A stretch of DNA of 61,784 nucleotides, from assembly GCA_003254885.1 (NCBI GenBank), contig QANT01002141.1, positions 1 to 61,784 on the forward strand. The letters are read 5' to 3'. This document shows, one piece after another, positions 22,701 through 33,415 of the stretch. Position 1 is the first letter of the stretch; each line of letters starts with the position of its first letter. The translations under genes were made by a program, and so were the position numbers. This stretch comes from Purshia tridentata. Its lineage: Eukaryota; Streptophyta; Magnoliopsida; Rosales; Rosaceae. The notes beneath the pieces were generated by a model. It worked only from the letters and a program-made list of their open reading frames with translations, was not told the DNA's origin and did not search any database.

Positions 22701-25700
22701 AGAGAGTGATCAGACTCAGAAAAGATAAAACAAAGAAACAGAAGAAGGATAGTTGAAAGTTGGAGAGTTTTTTTTGTAATTTTCATTAAAACAATATATA
22801 TCTTTAACAAAAAACGATTGAAAGGGGGTTGAGATTAGGGGCACGTGTCCACACTAGGTCTGTTGTGCTATGCCTCTCCTATATATGTTAAGCTTAAGTT
22901 TAGAGTAATTTTTTTGTGTGAAACACCACCGGTCACATAAATGGTGTTACAAATACACTTACATATATAATAACGTACATATATATATTGATTAATACTA
23001 TATCCTAAATGTATAAGTTCGACATCTACCCATATTATAACATGTTGATTATGAATAACATCACATGCATGTCAGTGTTACATCATAAATAACGAAAAAT
23101 TTCTCCTAAGCTTTGTACAATTAGGCACAATAATGCATGTGCATGGTCAAGTGCCATTTTGGGATTCAGAACTTATAGTTGAAAAAAGATGCTTTAAAAT
23201 TATATTTTAATGGGTTAGGTGATTGGTTTTAAATTTTAGAGGTGCTTATTTTTAAAATTATGATAGAACTGTTTTTGGAGGGTCAAAATAAGTAGGTGGA
23301 GGGTTACTCTTCTTCACAACAACTTTTGTCTCACAGCTATTTAATTTTATAGCAATATCAAACTGGCTTTAAGAACAGTGTCATGCAAGTGTGATTATTA
23401 CTCGTCTTACATACGTCACCTTTTGTTTGTCTCCATCACAAGTGATATATAGATTCCTTCTCCTCACTCAAGAGGTGAGGAGTGCATAATCGGAGCAGGT
23501 CGAAAATGCATGCAGAAGCAGCAAGAGAGTTGTGACCAGAGATAGACAAAGCCTCAGAGATCCAAGCTTGCATGTAATTAAGATGTAGTAGAGGCTATCG
23601 TGGAGAGCCATTAGAAGTTGGACTAATTATATGATGTTTATCCCTAAGTAGAGATTCAATTATCCAAGAAGGTTCCTATATATCTGGATAATTGACATTT
23701 GAAAGAAAAAATCCCAAACAGATTGCCTTAATTTCCCCTATATATATAGATCTTTCCACTTATTCTCAATTTGTTTTGAATATTCCAACTTTTACAAAAT
23801 CTAGCTAAAACAACTACACAAGGCTATACTTTAATATGGCTGAAGGAACTATAAAATATGCAATATATTTTGAGGAAATCAGTGGGTATTTAGAAATTAT
23901 ATGTGAATATAAGGCAAGGAAATCACAGTGCCTAGATGGAAATATATAATGTATAGTAAGCACATTTGACCCTTCTAATTAATTGAAATCTGTGCTGAAG
24001 TACTACACTGAACTTATGAGCACTCTAATTAAGGACGGCCTCTAGAGTTTTTTTCACTTAAAGTTCATCCTTTATTGAAATTAAAAATTAAAATAATAAA
24101 ATTAAGCAAATACTTAGAAAAAGAGGTCAGGTGTTATGGGGGTGAGTTTGTTTGTTTCTTTTGTTTAATTAAACAAAGATCAAAGAGAAGCTAAATGTCA
24201 TTTGACAAGGATGCTATATATAAATCAAGGTCGAATACGATATGTAGTAAATAAATATATTGTTATTCCAACTTTGAAAAAGTGGACGAGCAAGGGAATG
24301 ATCTTTTTGGTGATATATGTAATGTCCTCTTAGAGAGAATAAGAACCACACCCGAGTTTAAAATTACAATTAATTAGTAAAAATAAAGAATTAATACCCA
24401 AAACATCATCATATTATTCAGTTCCAAAGAAAAAGAAAAAGTGTACTTAGCTAGCTGTGGTTGCTTTCTCTTATATATATGATCCTAATTCACGATTCTG
24501 ATTGTGTTTGTTACTTTTTAAAACCCATCAACTGTACCCAAAAAAAAAAAATTATAATTGTATTTGTTTCTGGCTTTGAGTCGAATAAAATATTTATGTT
24601 AATGATGGATGTAAAGAAAGAAGATATGTACGTAGCAGAAAAAAAGACGAAAAAAGATAGAGGGAAACCATGCAAGCAGAAACTTATAAAGCAAAAGCTG
24701 GTGGTATGGGGAACCCTTTTATTCTTTTTATTCTGAAAAAACTGGTGGACGTGGTTTTGCACTCCTAAGCTTATAAGGTACCATGCAAAAGCAAAAAGAA
24801 ACCAGCAGTACGCATATATATTAAGTCCCTTCTCAGTGTTTATTCAATAGTTCATTAATTCACTCTTATTGGCATATATATATATATATATATGTGTGAG
24901 AGAGAGAGAGATAAATATATGTATATATACCTTGAAGAGTTGCTCCATAGGGTGTTGGAAGGGTAGTCCACGTCGGCTGGTTGCACCGTGGCCGAATGAT
25001 CACAATCAGACAGTCCTCGTTGCTGATCAGAAAATTGACTGTGTACTCCATGATGATGATGATCAGTGGCGCTGCCAATAGGAGAGATGATATCATCCTC
25101 ACCAGATCCATCTGATTGTCATAATTTAAACAGCATCAAATTAATTTCCTCAATTCTATGTCTAATAATATTTAAGCTAGCTGGATATAATATGTTATAA
25201 GTATATGTAATGTAGCTATGTATGGATGTGAGTGTATATGCATGCATGGACACATGTGCTGTGTAGTCATGCCTATATATATAATATTAGGGTTTATTAA
25301 TTAGTACAAAGGAAAAAATATAAATAAAAACTGGAAACTGAGGAATTTTCAAATGTAGTACGTGTGCGGTAAAAATTTAAGATGGGGAAAGAAACAATGT
25401 GATCAGAATGAGCAGTAAAAAGTTAAGGTGCTGCTAAAAATAAAAATAAAAAAAAGAAAAGAAGAAAAAGAAAAAGAAAAAGAAGCTAGGTAGCTAAGGC
25501 TGAGCAATACGAATTACCTGAAGAAGCTGCAGGCTTGTCAGTGGTCTTAACAGTTCGATACATCTGTACAAAGTCATTGGAAGCATTTGCTAACTCATCA
25601 CAATCACATTATTTCAACGAACGAAAACAAATATATTCAAAACTAAAAATGAAAAATATTCAAGTCTAAAGTACAAAAATATATATAAGAATATAAAAAT

Positions 25701-26085
25701 TAATAATTTCCCATTAACTCAGATCTCACTCTGACTCTCTCCGTGGGCTTCTGTTCTGGGATATAAATATATAGGTTGTCATGGTTTGATCATTAATTAA
25801 GAGGCGGAACATTAATCACGAGGAAGATGTTGGATAAGGAAGTAATGAATAATTAGCTTTATTATTGGGAAATGATGACTACTTTTGTCTCTTATCATGC
25901 ATTTTACTTTTACTTTGGATCTTTTCTTTTGTTTTTAATTGAATTTGTGTCTGAATTGAAAGCACATAATAAGACTGTGCAGTCCAGCAGAAGTTTTCAG
26001 ACTCATAGCACCCTACTCTTTAATTCGTTCATTCACACCCTCCATTGGTGTCTGTGCCCCGTGCAATAGAGCAACACCGCCCCAC

Positions 26086-26127
<42 letters not shown>

Positions 26128-27342
26128 GTGTGGGTGTTAATTTGTACCTGTAAATGGCTCTTGACATGAGCTAGAGTGAGATCTTTGACATCCATGAGCT
26201 CAAGAACTGACTTTGGAGTAGCTCCTGAATCCAGCCTCAAAACCATTAAACAAGCAAATATATATATAATCTAATAAAGCAAAGCATAATAGAAATCAAG
26301 AACAAAAAAAAAGAAAGAGTACAATTAAGCAATTAATTTGCAAAATTAAGAATAAAAAGTATATATATATTTTGGTTAATTACTTTCATGGCCACCGAGA
26401 ATATATATATATATATAAAAGCTAATAAAGCAAAGCATAATAGAAATCAAGAACCAAAAAAAGAAAGAGAAAGAGTACAATTAAGCAATTAATTTGCAAA
26501 ATTAAGAATAAAAAGTAGATATATTTTGGTTAATTACTTTCATGGCCACCGAGAAGCTCAACGGCATGAACAAATCGGGCATGGAGGGTGCTTGTCCATC
26601 GCATTCTCGGCGCTCTCATACTCCGCTTTGTCGGCAGCTTGGGCAAAAATCGCGATCTCATCATAGCATGAGAAACCTCGGAGGTTCCAACTCCAATTCC
26701 GTACTGATTGTGGTGGTGATGGTGATGGTGATGATGCAATTGATTCGATTTAAAAGCATCCATGGAGAGCCCGGAGTTGAACCTTGTTGTACGATAGGCC
26801 GGCGGGGAGGACCCAACATCAGGCCCGGGGTTTAGGATGGACATGGGATCCAAGCCGCCTCCGAAATAAGGCGGCATGGCCGAGTGAGACACCGAGGATG
26901 GCATAAAAGGGTAGGAATTAGCTGACCTTTGGCCAAAAGGAAGTGAACGGTTTTGATAGATGGGAATGCCTTTGATGGGCCTCAAACTGTCGGATGAGAG
27001 ATCAAGTAGTGAAGCCCCATGGTTTATGTGACTAAAATGATTGTTAGAACGGTAAAGATGAAAACTTTGTTGTTGGTGTTGGTGTTGGTGTTGATGATGA
27101 TAAGGGTTGTGTGGTGGCCCAAGAGAGAGGTCAGTGGTATGTGAAGCTTGGCGTTGGGGAAGATGATAATCACTAGTTGTAGTCAAGGGGGTATGGTTAG
27201 TACAAGTGGTGGCGGTGGTGGTGTTGGAAATAGATGAAGAGCAAGTGGTGTTGGGAAGGGGAGGGCTAATGTGAAGAGAGAGGTCAGGAAGTACTGGATG
27301 ACTTGTTGAAGAGGGTTCAATGAAAGTCCCTTCCAAGGGCAT
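19794..27342 (-). CDS. KAN1: KANADI1-type GARP transcription factor, six exons
   Basis: Exons in transcript order: 27342-26538, 26224-26148, 25563-25518, 25111-24931, 20860-20770, 19907-19794. All introns are GT-AG, giving 437 residues. The start MPLEGTFIEP and early DLSLHISPP are typical of KAN1; DLSLHI (20-25) and DLSLG (71-75) resemble EAR-type repression motifs. LRPIKGIPIYQNRSLPF is a conserved KANADI block, and a poly-His run lies near 209-217. The GARP/Myb-like DNA-binding domain spans about 243-300: RAPRMRWTSTLHARFVHAVE, ELLGGHERATPKSVLELMDV, KDLTLAHVKSHLQMYRTVK. It is split by introns after GGHE and after SHLQ, as in the family. The DGSGEDD block and the C-terminal PSLEFTLGRPDW favour KAN1 over KAN2. 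KANADI proteins specify abaxial identity in lateral organs and act in the nucleus, largely as repressors. Intron 4 is 4.1 kb. Oddities are a duplicated exon 1 donor and a triple acceptor at exon 5 (see findings). Nothing in the reading frame is broken. Confidence 0.95.
20861..24930 (-). other. Long intron 4 of KAN1
   Basis: 4070 bases between donor GTATATAT (24930) and a tandem CAGTAGTAG acceptor. It is AT-rich, with a (TA)n(GA)n microsatellite at 24875-24912 near its 5' end, and I see no transposon coding sequence. The gene is interrupted most here, so regulatory sequence could be present, but none is identifiable by eye. Confidence 0.6.
26088..26122. repeat. (GA)n microsatellite in KAN1 intron 2
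   Basis: A perfect GA run on the plus strand, which is a CT run on the transcript. It begins about 25 bases after the intron 2 donor at 26147. Such pyrimidine runs next to a 5' splice site can influence splicing, but no effect is shown here. Confidence 0.85.
26258..26554 (-). repeat. Tandem duplication across the KAN1 exon 1/intron 1 junction
   Basis: The units are about 26258-26400 and 26401-26554, aligned with an offset of 154 bases. Both end in TTACTTTCATGGCCACCGAG, which on the gene strand is the last 17 exon bases plus the GTAATTAA donor. Inside, CTAATAAAGCAAAGCATAAT and TACAATTAAGCAATTAATTT recur in order. Intron 1 (313 bases) therefore begins with the true donor at 26537 and contains a second full copy of the exon end and donor at 26383. 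Confidence 0.95.
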
Positions 27343-27403
27343 TTTCTTCTCTATATCTTCACTTCCTGCTGCTCTACCTCTTCTACTTTACCAAATAGTG
27401 GGG

Positions 27404-27459
<56 letters not shown>

Positions 27460-28430
27460 TGGCTCAATCCAACTTGTGAATGAAGAAAGTTTCAAAAATA
27501 AAAGGGGAAAAAAGTTGAGCTAATATTGATATATATTGGCAAGTGGGTTTAATTTATTGAGGTTGATCAAGATATTTGAAGGTAGGGGGAGAGAGATTTG
27601 GTTCTTTTCCAAAGAATATGTAGAAAGCTATATATGAAAGAAAAGAACACAACTAGTTTGTGTGTTTGTGTGTGTGTTGGGTTTAAAGACTAAACTGGAA
27701 GAACTTAAAAGGGAGCTGCTAACAAAGCAAAGAAAGACAGCAATATCTTCTGGAACAAACAGACATGCTCACGAGAGAGAAAAGTCATGGAAAGGAAAAG
27801 AAGAGAGAGAGAGGATTTGGGTGTGGTTATCCTCGAGAGTATGTGTTGGAAAATGACACTAGAAGAAGAAGAGCACAAGGTCTTTCTCTATCTCTCTCTC
27901 TCACTCACTCACTCACTCACTCTCTCACATCAATTCTCTCTCTCTCTGGTCAAAACCCATCAAATGCACCAAAAAATATGGTCACTTTGGATTTCCCCTC
28001 CCCGGAGACGACGGGATAAAAAATGTTAGAGAGAGAAAGACACCCTCATGTGTGATTCCTTTTCCCCCACCCTCTTCGCTCCTCTCTGTCTCTCTGTCTC
28101 TCTCTCTCATATTCAATTTTTTTTGTTTCTTTCCAGTAAATTATAGATTAATGGGTTTTCAAGACTTCGCTCCTCTCTGTCTCTCTGTCTCTCTCTCTCT
28201 GTCTCTCTCTCTCTCTTATATTCAATTTTTTTTGTTTCCTTTCCAGTAAATTATAGATTAATGGGTTTTCAAGTTCTCGTGAGAATCTGAAATTGTGTGC
28301 ATAATAATAATAATAATATATAATATATATGATAGGATATATAGACCCATTGACCTGAAGTAGAGAGAGAGAGAAAGAGAGAGCCACAAAGGGGTTTTTG
28401 TTTGCTTCCATATGTACACATCGCAAACCC
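27343..28430 (-). promoter_or_regulatory. KAN1 upstream region: GA-rich leader and microsatellites
   Basis: On the gene strand this is a series of GA-repeat tracts: about 27402-27453, 27888-27948 (with a GTGA-type part), and 28080-28225. Upstream ATGs and stops occur between them. GA-rich leaders are common in plant developmental genes, and GAGA motifs are bound by BBR/BPC proteins, so this is a plausible control region. The transcription start is not identifiable. The 28073-28164 and 28165-28273 segments are a tandem duplication: both contain TCGCTCCTCTCTGTCTC, or close variants, and end in TAATGGGTTTTCAAG. Confidence 0.5.
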
Positions 28431-29500
28431 TAATCCCACGTTATTAGTTATTACCTTCTAATTCCCCTTACATCCTCCCAAATATTCCCTTCTAATCACT
28501 CAACAACTTTGTCTGGCATCCTGGGTTTTATTATGTCTTTCTCCACATGACTGTGGCCAAGTCCACCATCCTCATTGACTCCTCACTCAATGCTAACTTA
28601 TAAATTGATATGCTACTTAGGGTTTTCATAACCCAATGCTAACTTATAAATTAATCAACCTAATCTTAAATTATATATGGAATCCTAGCTTGAGTATGCT
28701 ATAGGGAATCAACCCATTCCATTTTCAATTAACAATGATACTAATTAAAGTTATCAAACAACATGTTTGGATACATATTAATATGTATCTTACTAATCAG
28801 AAATAAATGAAATTTAAAATAAACAACAATTTGAATAAGTAAAAAATGTCAAATCATTTTATAAACAAAATTTGATGCGTCTAACAGTACTGCCCGTCAA
28901 ATTGATTGTTTAAGCAATTCTTTTTTTATTAACTAAATAGCTTCTATGATAAGTTTCAAACTCAGGCTGGTTTTACTCTGAAATAAAGATTAGCTAATCT
29001 AATAATCATAGATATTGTTTACCAAATAATTAATCAGTAGCTATATCTGTATCTGATTTGGTATATCTATTTGTTAGCAATGAATTAATCACCTTTATAT
29101 GTTCAAATTTTATGAATGTAGGAGTACTACCTGCATTTAAAATATTGATGTTGGGATTCTATTTAGTGTACCACCCTCTTTACCCTATTCTTTACCAACG
29201 AAACACTCATCCATAGGTGGTGTTTGGTGTTTGGATTGTGCATTAAATGCTGAAATGGGTATAGTAAATGTTGTGGTTCCTTTACTGTGTCTAGGAACAC
29301 GTTTCCTACCACACCGATCACCCTCCAAAATAAAATACCAAAAATTTGCAGTTGTGTGTTGTTGTTGTTGTAAGGGATGGTCTTTTTCCAACAGGTACAC
29401 AAGAGAAATGTAATCTAATGAATTTTGTTTGGATAAATGTGGGAAGTAGGTGATGATATGCATATTTCATTGTCTCCTTGGGGTTCGTATCAAACGACAA
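28431..29500. other. Intergenic, no gene seen
   Basis: AT-rich sequence with CTAACTTATAAATT repeated near 28588 and 28640 (AATGCTAACTTATAAATT twice). There are no conserved protein motifs on either strand. Confidence 0.5.
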
Positions 29501-31852
29501 CCACAGCATCGACAGCAATAGCTAGAATAAAGGTAAAAGCAACAAATTCAGGTCCAATAGGCTATAGGCACCAAGATTCAAATTAAATTTCTGCAGTTCT
29601 ATTATTCTTTTATGACGGGATCCTCTCCAACTTCCATCCTGGAATTCGGAGTGATTCTGCGAGAATCCAATATCAAGGAAAATCCTACCGAAAATTCGGC
29701 AGAATCTCCCCTGAAATTGGACTAACCCTTTTTCCATGAAAACCTGCAAAATCACTTCTAATCACCACAGCTCTTCTACCACAACCAAAGGGTCTCCGAC
29801 CCAAATTTCAAAATCAATTAATTACGTATTCAAAAGATTATCAGAGGTGGCTACAGAATTCACTAAGAAAATGAGGTTTACAAAAATAACTAAACACCTA
29901 TAAACTACACCAGTTAACTAGATTGCCTCGACATCCTTGGCTCGACTGCTCGACCGCTACAACCTGGGGGGAAAATTAAAACAACAACAAAGGATAAATC
30001 TAATGAGATAACTCAGTGAGTGGACATAAACGAAAATAAGCATTTATAAACCTTTAGTTTCAAGTTCCTTAAAATTTCACAAACCTTCTTTGAAATTCCC
30101 CCAGTTTTAAAATATTTCGTAAAAATCCACTGGTGACTTTATGTAAATCAATATCTTTAAAATCTACTTTGAGATTTTCTAGAAATAAATATTTAAAATT
30201 AATCAAACTGACAAACATCAAACAGAACTGAAAGTTTATACTCTTTGAAATATTCTTATGAAACTGATGTAATAACAAAAACGCTCACCCAACAGTTATC
30301 CACCGAACCTGTCGTACATGCGCAGGGCCCACGACCTGCCGTACGCATGCAAGGCCAATAGCCTGGCATACATGCGCAGGGCTCACAACCTGCCATACGC
30401 ATGTAGGGCCAATAATCCTGCCGTACATGTGCAGAGCCAGAGTCTGTCATATACATGCAGGGCCAATATACCTGCCATATGTGCACGCAAGGCCACCCCC
30501 AAAGGGCTAGGCATTCCGACACACGGCCCAAAGCCTATGTGTGTGCCGTGATAGGTTCCAAAGACCTATGCAATTTGATAATCTGAAGGGTACTACGAAG
30601 GGTGTTTTGAAAACTATTTCCCATAAATCTCTTTCCACCCATAAAAACATATAACCTTTCCAATACTGGGAAATCATTAGACTAACAATTATAAAATCCT
30701 TTTCAATAACCAAACCCTTAATATTTCAAGATACGAGTAAACCACATACGTATACTTGAAAAATCAAAACGTTTCCAAAATCTAACGGCTCGAATAAATC
30801 GTCATGAAAAATAGTTATCAAGCACATCAAATTTATTTCCATGCATTAATCCTCAAACCATGCTTAAGAATCAAATAATATTTCTCAAATAATAAAATTC
30901 AATTAAAACTCAAAATATAAATACGAACTAAATCATGAAATTCATAAAGAATTCATAAACCAAGTTTAGGAAACGAAGTCCACTCACAGAGATAGCATAG
31001 CTTTGGTCTTCGGCTGGATCGTCTCTGGGCTCAGAAACGTCGCCTAAATCACGGCAAACAAAGGCCGGAAGCGACCGGAATCGATGAACAAGTGGCGGCG
31101 GGCTCGATGCTTTTTTGGCGTCCTTTCGCGTTGGAGGAAGGCTGGCTGTCGTGGGGGAGCTCGGGGTGGCTGGCCGGTGGCTGGGGAGTGATTCTCGGCC
31201 AGTCCCGTCGCCTAATGTCGCTGGAGATGGGTCGGGCTTGATGGCAGCAGCACACTCGCACGCAGGGGAAATGAAGAGAGCTCGAGAGAGAAAAGAGGGA
31301 GGGCTGGGGGCGACGGGAGGAGGGCTGGGTTGCTGGCCGGCGACTGGGAACGTCGCCAATGGCCTGGGTGGGTGGTTGCGTGCAAGAGGAGAGGGAGGAG
31401 GGAAGTTCACGGGCTTGGGGGGGTGTTGTCTTCGCGTGGTAAAGGAGAGAGAAGAGAGAGAAATAAAAGGGGGGAAAGTTTCCAGAAATTTCTGGAAATT
31501 TAAACCCATTTCAACGTAATTACAAGTTTGCCCCTCACTTTGAACCTCCGTATTTCTCAAACCGTAACTCCAAATGACACATGCTATGTGTCTACGAACT
31601 TGTGAAGTCAAGCTCTACGCAACCATGTCAAAGTCAACTCTGGAATTCGGGTAGTTTAAAAAGTCAACTTTGGGTCTCTTCTCACGTTCATAACTTTCTA
31701 TCCGTGGTTCTAAATAACCAATGCCGCGTGTTAATGAACTCATGAGCTCAAGACCTCCCTAACGGACCCAAGGTCAAAGCTAAAATCTTACTAGAACCAA
31801 AAGTCAAAGTTGGGCCCTATTATAATGTACTTAAAAGGTACAGGTCGTTACA
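29500..31852 (-). mobile_element. Long LTR, family B, minus strand, 3' end degraded (copy B2)
   Basis: Read on the minus strand, it begins TGTAACGACCTGTACC at 31852 and follows copy B1 (55570-58793): TAGGGCCCAAC, the GAGTTCAT block, a GC-rich part (31500-31050), then GGTCTTTGGGACCTATCACG near 30558-30540 and a minisatellite at 30300-30495. B1 has a 640-base intron-like segment that is precisely absent here (junction 31044/31043). The 3' third diverges from B1, the terminal CGTGACA end was not found, and no target duplication is visible. The left limit is approximate. Confidence 0.65.
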
Positions 31853-33309
31853 TTGTACTTCTTTTAATTTGTTGAGTAATAATTTTTCATACATCTCTCT
31901 ATCTTACTTGCTGCTGATTTATCAAATTTCTTGTTAAATAATAAGTTGTAGGTTTTTAGAACTATGTTGTAATTATAATAAGAGTCTTTAAAACTCTATG
32001 GTAATAGAGTGCTTATATTTTCCCTTCATGTTATTTCCCTACCCAGTTATTTTTACACCCACTATTCAATTTGAAAAAAATATAAAGAGTGGTTCTATTT
32101 CCACCTCCTATTTTATTTTTTAACCCACCTTATTTTTACACCTACCATCATATTTGAAAAAAATATTAAAACACACTCTTTCCATCCCTCGTTATTCCTA
32201 TAATACCCTTTGATGTACAAACTGAAACACTCACTCAATAAATACTTTTCCCATCCCTTTTAACTATTATCCCACCCTCCTTTAAAAAAAAAAAAAATTA
32301 TTTCTTTCAAATTTGCTCCAGTTAAATATAACATAATTCAAAATTGCACTGGTAGCACCTTCACACTTAATGGGTAATAGATGCCTTTTCGTGTGTACTG
32401 TGTGCAGAGGGATCCATGCCTTACATAATGGTTAATCCTACCCATTATAGGACTCACTAGAATATTACACCTAATAGCCTAGAACACATAGTCATTATCT
32501 TATGAGAATTGAGAATCCCTTTAGCCTTTAACTTCATCTGTTAACACTATATATATATATTCAAAATAGAACTCTTGGTTGATGCTTAGGCTCCAAGTCA
32601 CTTACAACAGCTATATGACCAGAGCCAGTTCCAGTTAAATCAACTCTAACATTCACCCACTTGGTTAAATGGATGCCATTGAAGCTGAGCTTAACCCTTG
32701 TGTGCAAATAGAATGCCATTGAATTTTGATTTCCACAACTCTCTGTCAGAAATGATTTCCCACATGGAGCTTCAAAAAATTTCAGATTCAATAAGTAATC
32801 CTAAGTTTTAGAAACTACACATGCAAGCATTCACAACCACAAGAGACACCAAAAAGACAATGCATGTTAAATTTAAAGTAACTAATGTAGTTCGTTAAGT
32901 ATTATCCAAAAGCTTGGCCAAAAAAAAAAAGTATTATCCAAAAGCATATGGAAATGCATAAAACACTGTTACTATACCATATCCTTTTCTTTATCAGATT
33001 TCAAAATATGCACTATGTTTCTAATGAAACATTCATAACTCAATTCAGCTTATATTCCTTAAAACAAGATTGACATATGGCATAGATAAAACCAGATAAT
33101 CCAAAAGCATGCTTATAGATAAGGAAATTTAACTTGTTTATCGAATCCAGATGTATTTAAACAAAACCAAATTTTAAGCTGTACTTCTTAAAACCAAAAG
33201 ATTGAAAACAAAACTTTAATGACTACATAATACAAAATGAGGATACTGGTAGAAAAACCATGCTCTCACTAACTCTGCAGATCAAAACCAACAAACAATC
33301 CCATGCTAG
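31853..33309. other. Non-repetitive stretch with a possible minus-strand exon
   Basis: 32561-32791 on the minus strand is open and reads KLSFNGIHLTKWVNVRVDLT, with a donor-like GTAAGTG inside (near 32607). It looks protein-like, but I do not recognise it. The rest is AT-rich without a signal. The family-A LTR cluster separates it from other exon-like pieces at 46388-48070, so one decayed gene split by retroelements is possible. Confidence 0.25.
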
Positions 33310-33415
33310 CACTACGCCCTAAGCTTCATTTCGTCGCCCAAAGCTTTAGGCGACAAAATAATTTCGTCGCAAAAATCGTCGTCGTAGGCCTGTCGCCCAA
33401 GGGCTTGGGCGACGC
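33310..33415. mobile_element. CACTA terminal fragment
   Basis: CACTACGCCC at 33310 is followed by TCGTCGCCCAAAGC, AGGCGACAAAAT and GGGCTTGGGCGACGC, the same subterminal motif as at 180-1400 and 6054-6560. It is cut off at 33416 by the start of a family-A LTR. Confidence 0.65.

Noticed and set aside
26542-26835. Open frame of 97 codons on the plus strand
   Set aside because: It is antisense to exon 1 of KAN1, whose protein has clear family motifs.
27320-28426. Several Ser/Leu- or Arg/Glu-rich frames upstream of KAN1
   Set aside because: Translations of CT/GA microsatellites.
31115-31519. Long open frames on both strands in the GC-rich LTR parts (also near 33816-34208, 37744-38349, 44664-45108, 52269-52772, 55906-56613)
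   Set aside because: The frames are not kept between LTR copies, shift at indels, and follow GC content. The MVAAPRETA-like starts look alike only because the DNA is repeated. I treat them as non-coding.
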